Assembly (NCBI GenBank): GCA_035048495.1
Contig: CM068545.1
Span: forward strand, 13,971,702-14,035,701
Length of the DNA stretch: 64,000 nt
From: Euptelea pleiosperma
Lineage: Eukaryota > Streptophyta > Magnoliopsida > Ranunculales > Eupteleaceae
Reading direction: 5' to 3'
Shown here one piece after another: positions 58,210 through 64,000 of this stretch. Both the position numbers and the translations under genes were made by a program. Under the pieces are notes generated by a model. It was not told where the DNA came from and ran no database searches. It saw only the letters and a list, made by a program, of their open reading frames with translations. Within the stretch, counting starts at the first letter, position 1. The number at the start of each line of letters is the position of its first letter.

Positions 58210-58908
58210 TTACCAGGCCTGGACCTGGATACGAAGAGCTCCGATTATAACTTGTCCAAGTCTGGGAACCAGAGAAACAGCAACCTTGTCGCAATCTTCA
58301 GCTTCAATATTTTTGACCAAGCCAGTGATGCCCAGCTCCAAGCTTCCTCTAGGCTGCACGTCCACGCCCTTTCCTCCAACACGTGGGAAGGGAAGATTCA
58401 CTAAGCTTCCGGCAAACTCTCCCAACTCAGGACCCACCACATCATCATGCGCTCTGGCTACGTACACATCGAACCTAACCGGTCCGTTGTGCGGAATCTC
58501 GATACCATCAACGACGAGCACCTCCACCATTTTCCCTTTCTTGGACATGGTTCGAGCCTTTTTGGGTCTGACCACCAAGGCCCGTAATGTTTTCTCGAGG
58601 ACTCGAGGCTGTGATCCGAACTCGGACAAGGCTGGCATCTGAGATTGAGAAGATCCCTTGTGTGAATGTTTCTCAGGAGCTGCAATTGCTATCAAGCCTT
58701 GGCTGGTCATCAGAGTGGCAGCGGTGCCGTACAGACCTCCCAATCCCAAGCCGACGAGAACATTCCGTCTATCAATGATTCCTCCTCCTTCTTTGATTTG
58801 CTTTTGCTGACATGATATATGAACTAGACTCGGCTTTCTTATGGTAGAAATGTATGGTTTCGCCTTGGTGTTTTTGGGGTAGTGGCTAAGGGGGAGCGTG
58901 AGAGACAT
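58210..58908 (-). CDS. PPO-derived KFDV-only protein, copy 1 (232 aa, no tyrosinase domain)
   Basis: A single uninterrupted frame; the first ATG is at 58908. Residues 1-40 look like a chloroplast transit peptide (Ser/Thr/Lys-rich, almost no acid). Residues 46-77 (DRRNVLVGLG, hydrophobic stretch, then AIAA) form the twin-arginine thylakoid transfer signal typical of plant polyphenol oxidases. After a short linker, residues 95-230 are the PPO C-terminal KFDV domain: EFGSQPRVLEK, LVVRPKK, GIEIPHNGPVRFDVYVA (the KFDV motif as RFDVY at 145-149), EFAGSLVN, LELGITGLV, EAEDCDK and VPRLGQVIIGALRI. A full PPO is about 580 residues; both copper-binding halves and the DWL domain are absent. Product: probably a small thylakoid-lumen protein of unknown role. 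No stop or frameshift, so not an obvious pseudogene. It has a tandem paralogue 2.3 kb upstream on the same strand. Confidence 0.85.
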   Translation of the reverse strand: MSLTLPLSHYPKNTKAKPYISTIRKPSLVHISCQQKQIKEGGGIIDRRNVLVGLGLGGLYGTAATLMTSQGLIAIAAPEKHSHKGSSQSQMPALSEFGSQPRVLEKTLRALVVRPKKARTMSKKGKMVEVLVVDGIEIPHNGPVRFDVYVARAHDDVVGPELGEFAGSLVNLPFPRVGGKGVDVQPRGSLELGITGLVKNIEAEDCDKVAVSLVPRLGQVIIGALRIQVQAW

Positions 58909-59117
58909 TGGCTTCGATTCAGAGAGAGAGAGAGGGAGGTCTCCACCCACCACCAGCAGGTTATTAATGGGTATTCATCAGCTGGATGGTCTCTCAGAGA
59001 AAAAAATTGAAAAATAGTAAAAAGATGCTTCACGTTTTCCTTTTAATTTACTTTTTTAGTTAACAATCAAGACCACATGTCGAGGTGGGGTCCACATGAC
59101 CACTATAAGATCCAGAA

Positions 59118-59320
59118 TATCAGCTTCTAAACCAGTCTACGAATATCAGAATGATTTGAATTTTTGTGAGGATGATCTCTATGAATTTTTGTGAGGATGA
59201 TCTCCTCACCATAGAGATCATCCTCACCAAAAATCAGCCATTGATTCATCTTCTATGTGGGTACGCCCAGATGGGGGGTCAAAAAAGGGGTCAGAAATGG
59301 GGGTCCCTTGAGCCCGACCC
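59118..59320. mobile_element. Half copy of MITE family A
   Basis: Matches the left half of the 12081-12470 element in reverse orientation, from AACCAGTCTACGAATATCAG to CTTGAGCCCGACCC. The other half is absent. It contains an extra duplication of ATTTTTGTGAGGATGATCTC at about 59158 and 59184. It lies within the upstream region of KFDV-only copy 1. Confidence 0.75.
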
Positions 59321-59899
59321 TTAACATTATGTTTACAACCATTTCGCATTTCAAACTTTCCATCGTTTATAAAAAGAAAAAAAAAATGTCGACCGTCATT
59401 GTACTTGCCTTGTCTACCACGTGGTCGTCCCTACAAAGAGTGTTTGGATGCTGAATCCGAGAAAAGATAAAGGATGGGGAAACAATTTTGTGAAAATTTG
59501 GGTTGGCAGAAACTTTGTTTTTCCCATCCATTCTCAACAATTTTGGGTAGGTGGACACTTTGATTTTCCCATCCAAAACTGAGAATTTTTTCGAAGCAGT
59601 GGCAAATCACACTGCGCCACAAAACCCAGAAATGTGGATCGTGGCGTGATGTGATTGGCCACTGCTTCGTGGCTTCAAAAATTCCGCTGCTTCGAAAAAA
59701 TTTCCCCACTCTTCCCGGCACACCGACCCGAATGCTTAGAGAAAATTTTTGATTGGGACTTAAGTTCCACGTGTCCTGACTCTTAACTGTTGTTGCTTTT
59801 TCTCACCTCTAACTGAAGTCCCCTTCCTAAAATGTCTGATAAGTACCCTTTGTTAATCACTAACCAAGGGCTTAACACGGGTCGGCTTAAGGGATTGGG

Positions 59900-60093
59900 G
59901 AGAAAACATTCATTGGCCTCGGGCGACTTCAAACTTTGAAGTCTCCCCACCCAAAATGTCAGCCACGTACACCAATCCCTTGACTCAACCCTTGTTATGC
60001 CCTTGGTTATTGGTTAACAAGTGGTACTTGTCAGACATTTTGGGAGGGGTACTTCAAAGTTTGAAGTCCCCCCAGGGCGACGAATTTTTTCTC
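59900..60093. mobile_element. MITE, GAGAAAA family (E), 10-bp TSD
   Basis: 194 bp. Ends GAGAAAACATTCATTGGCC and CGACGAATTTTTTCTC; inner arms ACTTCAAACTTTGAAGTC and CTTCAAAGTTTGAAGTCC. The direct repeat AGGGATTGGG lies at 59890-59899 and 60094-60103. Sister of the 3135-3315 element. Confidence 0.87.
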
Positions 60094-60185
60094 AGGGATT
60101 GGGGTACGTGATAAGTGATCTCTATGTCTGTTGTGAAATGTTTTAAATCCTTTTTCAAGTAGTTTAAAGGGAAATTTTATTTGCA

Positions 60186-60570
60186 GAGGGGTCTAATGGA
60201 GTCGTGGCCCTACATCACTCATCTTGTTGGGCCCACTAACCGCAACGATGTTTACCACACCCCTTAGTGGATATATATATCAACAATCAATCTCATTGCT
60301 TTTCTCGAGCCATAGATTTTAGCACTTTTTTAGGATTGATTGTAACCGTTGGATTCAAGCATGTTTTTTGCATATTTTTTGGGCCCTTAATACAATGGCT
60401 AAAAATTATCACACAAGCTGAACATTTCGGAATCAAAGCTATGAAGGTGCTGTTGGATGTGAAGTCTAAAAACCGCTCCTCTTACACATATCTACCAAGG
60501 GGTGGGGTGAACATCCATGCGGTTAGTGGGCCCAAAAAAATGAACCATGTAAAGCCACGAGACCCTTCTG
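60186..60570. mobile_element. Family-B-related MITE between the KFDV-only genes
   Basis: Left end AGGGGTCTAATGGAGTCGTGG, right end AAAGCCACGAGACCCTT. The interior has GGGCCCACTAACCGCAACGATG and ATCCATGCGGTTAGTGGGCCC. Pairing of the arms is good but the target duplication was not resolved. Confidence 0.65.
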
Positions 60571-60667
60571 CGTCGACTGCATCCAAAGTCCTATGCATCT
60601 AATTATTTTTCCAATTTATGTAAAAGCACCCTACGTCCCCCTCATTTTCCCTTTAAATCTTTTAGAT

Positions 60668-60697
60668 GAAAATGCCCTAACTTATTAGGGCATTTTC
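60668..60697. other. Perfect 13-bp hairpin
   Basis: GAAAATGCCCTAA, loop CTTA, TTAGGGCATTTTC. It is short and isolated, next to the dynamin fragment. It could be the relic of a very small foldback element. Confidence 0.6.
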
Positions 60698-60706
60698 TTT
60701 GAAAAA

Positions 60707-60889
60707 CTATTTGAGCACCCGAGTCTCTTTTTTTTGCCTGTTCGGTTGGTTCAGCCCAAGAGCATCTCGCGGTTGCTCTTCACTCCCCTCAGTAGAAAAG
60801 TCGATCCTCCCGACCAGAGCTTCAAGAACACTCGATTTACCACTGCTCTGTCTCCCAACAATGATCACCTGCAGCAACTCGATCGTCAA
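60707..60889 (-). pseudogene. Dynamin-related GTPase P-loop exon fragment
   Basis: The minus strand encodes GRQSSGKSSVLEALVGR, the G1/P-loop block of plant dynamin-related proteins (GSQSSGKSSVLEALVGRDF in the DRP3 type). It is preceded by CTGCAG at a place where dynamin genes often have a splice acceptor. The following residues depart from the family at once and no other dynamin exon is near. The serine before the P-loop glutamine is arginine here. This is a captured or retro-moved gene fragment rather than a gene. Confidence 0.72.
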
Positions 60890-61158
60890 AGAGCTCGCGA
60901 AATACTATAAAATTTTAGTTTTCTTTACAAGTAGCAGGATTGGACTCCATACAATTAGAAAAAGGGATGATGATGATGATGTTAGCGGGATTAGGTGAGA
61001 TGTAATCAAACAAAATTGATAATAACAATCCCATTATATCTTCCTTGTTCATTTTCATTTTACTAATTATTCAATTACAATACTTTACGGGATTATTATT
61101 TTTATTTATTATTTTACTGTAACAACAAGTTTTCACACTAAACAATAGTATTTCACCA

Positions 61159-61860
61159 TTACTGAGTCTCGATCCGGACCCCTCCGATGATCACTTCACC
61201 TGTTCGAGGGACCATTGTCACCACCAATTTATCCGAGTCCTCAGCCTCCATGTCCTCCACCATTTCCGTAATACCAAGATCGAGTGACCCCTTAGGCTTA
61301 TTTCTTCCAACGCGGGTTTGCCCTAGATCCACTAAGCTTCCCACAAGCTCCCCATAATCTGGATCGACAAGATCACCTTCCGGCTTCGCGATGTACACGT
61401 CGAATCTAACAGGTCCGTCATTCGGAATCTCAATGCCCTCAACTATGAGGATCTCCACATCTTCTATCATTTTGGGCCTTTCAACAAGGGCCCGTATGGG
61501 CTTATTTAAAGCTCGTGGCTGTGAACCGAACTCACCCACATGTTGCATTGGAGACTCTTCATAATTGGCTACTGGGTTGGACCCATCAGTTGCATAACCT
61601 GCATTAGCAATCATGCCTTGGTTAAGAACGCTGGCAGCTGCACCACACAAAGCACCTAAGCCAACGAGGACATTTCTCCTATCGATCATGCCATGATCTT
61701 TGACTTCTTTGCTTTGTTGTAACTCGCAGGAGGTATAAACCAAGCGTGGGTTTCTGTCGCAAATACCATTCTGCCTCATTACTCTCTTTCCGGGGTGGTT
61801 GTAATTCTGGCGGAGAGGGGATGAGGTGGTGTTAGCAGTGCTAAGAAGTGTGAAAGACAT
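61159..61860 (-). CDS. PPO-derived KFDV-only protein, copy 2 (233 aa, no tyrosinase domain)
   Basis: An intronless complete frame from ATG at 61860. Same architecture as copy 1: a Ser/Thr-rich transit peptide (1 to about 58), a twin-arginine thylakoid signal (DRRNVLVGLGALCGAAAS at 60-77, then an ANAGYA cleavage-like site) and a linker. The KFDV domain spans residues 109-233: EFGSQPRALNK, LVERPK, GIEIPNDGPVRFDVYIA with RFDVY at 152-156, ELVGSLVD, LDLGITEMV, EAEDSDK, VPRTGEVIIGGVRIE. It ends ETQ. The linker between the thylakoid signal and the KFDV domain has the same conserved EFGSQPR start as copy 1, so the loss of the catalytic region probably predates the tandem duplication. In full PPO the KFDV tail is a removable C-terminal domain shielding the active site; as a free protein its partner is unknown. 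Confidence 0.85.
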   Translation of the reverse strand: MSFTLLSTANTTSSPLRQNYNHPGKRVMRQNGICDRNPRLVYTSCELQQSKEVKDHGMIDRRNVLVGLGALCGAAASVLNQGMIANAGYATDGSNPVANYEESPMQHVGEFGSQPRALNKPIRALVERPKMIEDVEILIVEGIEIPNDGPVRFDVYIAKPEGDLVDPDYGELVGSLVDLGQTRVGRNKPKGSLDLGITEMVEDMEAEDSDKLVVTMVPRTGEVIIGGVRIETQ

Positions 61861-61934
61861 TGTTTTTGCTTCTGGGTAAGAGAGATATACAGGAGTTTTA
61901 TTGACTTGGTGAGAAGTTCCCTAGAATTGGCTGG

Positions 61935-61943
61935 TTATTATAG
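61935..61943 (-). promoter_or_regulatory. TATA-like box of KFDV-only copy 2
   Basis: Minus-strand CTATAATAA about 75-83 bp upstream of the ATG. Position is plausible for a plant core promoter; the match is moderate. Confidence 0.4.
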
Positions 61944-62439
61944 GGATCGATGAGCTCCTTATCGGGTCCTTGGGATACGTGAAAGTATTGGATATTTATT
62001 GTCAGACTTCACTTACAATGCAAGATGAATATACAAGGTGACATAACATGAGTAAGAGCCGTAAAACTAGAAGAACTTTGAGACAACACTTTAAGAAACA
62101 GCAATCTAATTTCTGCAGAAAGTTCTCTTATCGAAGAACTTCTCTTTGTCCCTTTTTTCTTGATCTTTTCTTGGCCTTTTTAAATGAAAAAGCAAAGAAA
62201 TGCTCCTGTTCTTTGATTCAGACCATGTAACTAAAGTAAAATATGAGTTTACTTTAAGATAGCGGTTATGGGTTCTAGATTTTCAAATTAGATGAGGCAA
62301 TTACCTACAATGAATTTATTAGATTGTTAATTTTACGCTCCGAGTCTTTTGGGCACAATGGATTTTTAATGGTTGTTTGTCCTTTCCTGCGGTAGGTATT
62401 TTTTTTTTTTTTGAAGAACCTCTACTGGGGGGGGGGTCA
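61944..62439. other. Upstream region of KFDV-only copy 2
   Basis: No gene recognised. It contains T and G homopolymer runs near 62400 and 62429. Confidence 0.35.
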
Positions 62440-62880
62440 AGTACGGAAGCTATACAACTGAAAAAGAGTGTAAAGGAGAGCAACAAATAACCAAAGCAGG
62501 CTAGACTCTAATATACGGGTACCGTTCTTATCCAAGCGAAGAATGCCAATCAGATTATGGGGGACATTCTCTCCAATCTCCATATAGGATTTGTTAAGAA
62601 ACCCCAAAAGGACCTGCATGTAATCCGCTGCAGTATTCGATTCTCTATAGACACGAGTTATAGAGAAGTCAAATTCTTTAAGAATCTCCATTATTTTCCA
62701 CTACCAAAGTTTTAGAAGCCAAGAAATAAAGACAGGCCTAGTAATCCAAGACACCACTAGCTCAAAGTCTGACTGGATATGAACTTTATGGAGACTAAAC
62801 TTCTCTCGAACATTAATCCCATCAAAAAGAGCCCTCAACTCTGCAAGATTATTTGTACCTTTCCCACAATAGGTGGTGGA
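62440..62880 (-). pseudogene. RNase H-type retroelement relic
   Basis: The minus strand reads NNLAELRALFDGINV, then VHIQSDFELVVSWI, then (after an in-frame TAG) EILKEFDFSITRVYRESNTAADYM. These are the middle and end blocks of the plant RVT_3/RNase H domain, in the right order (E of AELRAL and D of QSD at catalytic positions). The N-terminal NTDGS block is missing. A decayed LINE-type insertion. Confidence 0.75.
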
Positions 62881-63520
62881 CTAGTTAGGCTTAAAAGTCA
62901 TTTTATGTCAATACTTTGGAACTATTTTTAGGTCGAAAATGATTTTTTTTTTGTTTTTTTCCATTTCACAAGTTTGATTGATAGGATTGATGCAATTGTC
63001 CAAGATGTGATCAGCAAGCATGAAGTTCTGATTTTCTGAGTAGCATATGTCTAAAATGTGTGGGGCCAAATCCATTATTTGAGCAGGCCGACCTAACCAT
63101 AGAAATGATGGGCTGGGAAGGACATGGTCTAGGTTGTGGGTCATTGGGTTGGTCCAATACTTGAGCCCATTAAACTCCAAGGGTCCGGCTGGATATGGGT
63201 CAAGTCAAGTAATAGTAATTCACTAGCTAGAAGACGAAATAAATGGGAAGTTGTAGTTTCTTGTATATATGGAGATTGGAGAATGATAGTTAGGAAAATG
63301 GTAGTCAAGCATTAGAAGTCTGAGATTTTTTATTTTTTTTAATTGTCTTAGAATTTGTTTAGCTACCCATTCGAGGTCTTAGAATTTGCCCTCCTAAAAA
63401 CAACTTTGCATTTTGAATGAAAGCTTGGCTTCTTCGTTACTTGCTACTAGGAGCGTACATACCTTCTAGTACACTGATTAATCTCTATATATTGAAGCTC
63501 TCGTAGGGGTGGGAGGAACC
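62881..63520. other. Gene-free spacer
   Basis: No recognised gene or repeat boundary. Confidence 0.3.
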
Positions 63521-63909
63521 ATGGTTTAAAAAACGGCCATTATAATGGATTCAGACCTCCCCCATTCCATATTATGTACTGTTTTTAATGTTCAGAAAAT
63601 AACGGCCGTTATTTTTGTTTTAACTGCCATTATTTTCTTTTATATAATTAAAATAACGACCGTTATTGTTATTTTCTAAGAAAGTTTGTGAAAATAGAAA
63701 TGCCTTTTATTTCCGTTATTTTTTTTATTGAAAGTTTGACATTCAAATTTTGAATTTTATAGCCGTTTTTTTTCTCCATTATTTCTGTAGTCTTCCGTTA
63801 TTTTATGTTTTCGCCCCTGAGCATTGTTCGTTGTTAATAGCCGTTATAACGGAAAAACGGTAACGCCCACAGTCCGTTATACCGTTACAACGGCCGCTTA
63901 AACATTGGG
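63521..63909. mobile_element. Foldback element rich in AACGGCCGTTAT
   Basis: The left end CCATGGTTTAAAAAACGGCC and right end GGCCGCTTAAACATTGG form an imperfect inverted terminus. The interior repeats AACGGCCGTTAT, AACGACCGTTAT and CCGTTATAACGG. Partial relatives are at 38700-38780, 40600-40710 and 45575-45765. No target duplication confirmed and no coding capacity. Confidence 0.6.
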
Positions 63910-64000
63910 AGGAACTGCCAAAGATGAAACCGGGATAGCAGAATGAGAAATTGAAGGAGTCGACACACATCAGATCTTATGGGCTCTTCTTTAATCTTGA

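Noticed and set aside
58286..58778. Plus-strand frames over KFDV-only copy 1
   Set aside because: Antisense shadows of the coding frame with no motif of their own.
58210..61860. The KFDV-only genes as the outer exons of one split full-length PPO
   Set aside because: Each gene already has its own presequence and KFDV domain in one frame without introns, and no copper-site motif was seen in the 2.3 kb between them.

Overview
This is a 64-kb stretch of a plant nuclear genome (spliced genes with GT-AG introns, GA/CT-rich 5' leaders, very long AT-rich intergenic DNA, dense MITEs, SINEs, LINE relics and LTR elements). The gene set (a TIR-only protein, an EPF1-type stomatal peptide, an ELMO-domain protein, a COP1-interacting-protein-7 relative and polyphenol-oxidase-derived proteins) is that of a flowering plant. 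A magnoliid or other non-eudicot is my guess, but that is inference only.

Layout. 1-10.3 kb is repeat-rich and gene-free: a 61-bp tandem array, a Tourist-like MITE, other foldback elements, a tRNA-derived SINE and an RNase H relic. At 10.4-11.1 kb (minus) lies a complete two-exon TIR-only gene. 11.4-19.6 kb is a MITE cluster with clean 9-bp target duplications, plus a LINE tail. 19.9-31.3 kb (minus) is a complete ten-exon ELMO/CED-12-domain gene. Its 6.7-kb intron 7 holds an RTE-type LINE relic and a complete 3.9-kb non-autonomous LTR retroelement with matching 5-bp target duplications. At 35.5-36.0 kb (minus) is a complete two-exon EPF1-type peptide gene. 36-46.9 kb is repeats: more MITEs, a roughly 170-bp tandem array and a local duplication. 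47.0-55.1 kb (plus) is a nine-exon gene for a 1,277-residue CIP7-like protein. 58.2-61.9 kb (minus) carries two intronless tandem paralogues. Each joins a polyphenol-oxidase-type chloroplast/thylakoid presequence directly to the C-terminal KFDV domain, with no copper-binding tyrosinase or DWL domain; a dynamin P-loop exon fragment sits between them. The right end holds another RNase H relic and a foldback element rich in AACGGCCGTTAT.

The genes do not form a pathway. Their likely roles are separate: immune NAD signalling (TIR), small-GTPase regulation (ELMO), stomatal spacing (EPF1), light signalling (CIP7-like) and an unknown thylakoid-lumen role (KFDV-only pair). The KFDV-only pair is the best candidate for something undescribed. 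The MITE population is the second: different terminal modules surround a shared inner palindrome, and in one case two elements sit back to back on the same target sequence.

Limits: exon borders were read by eye from splice consensus, frame continuity and family resemblance. No alignment, expression or database search was possible.
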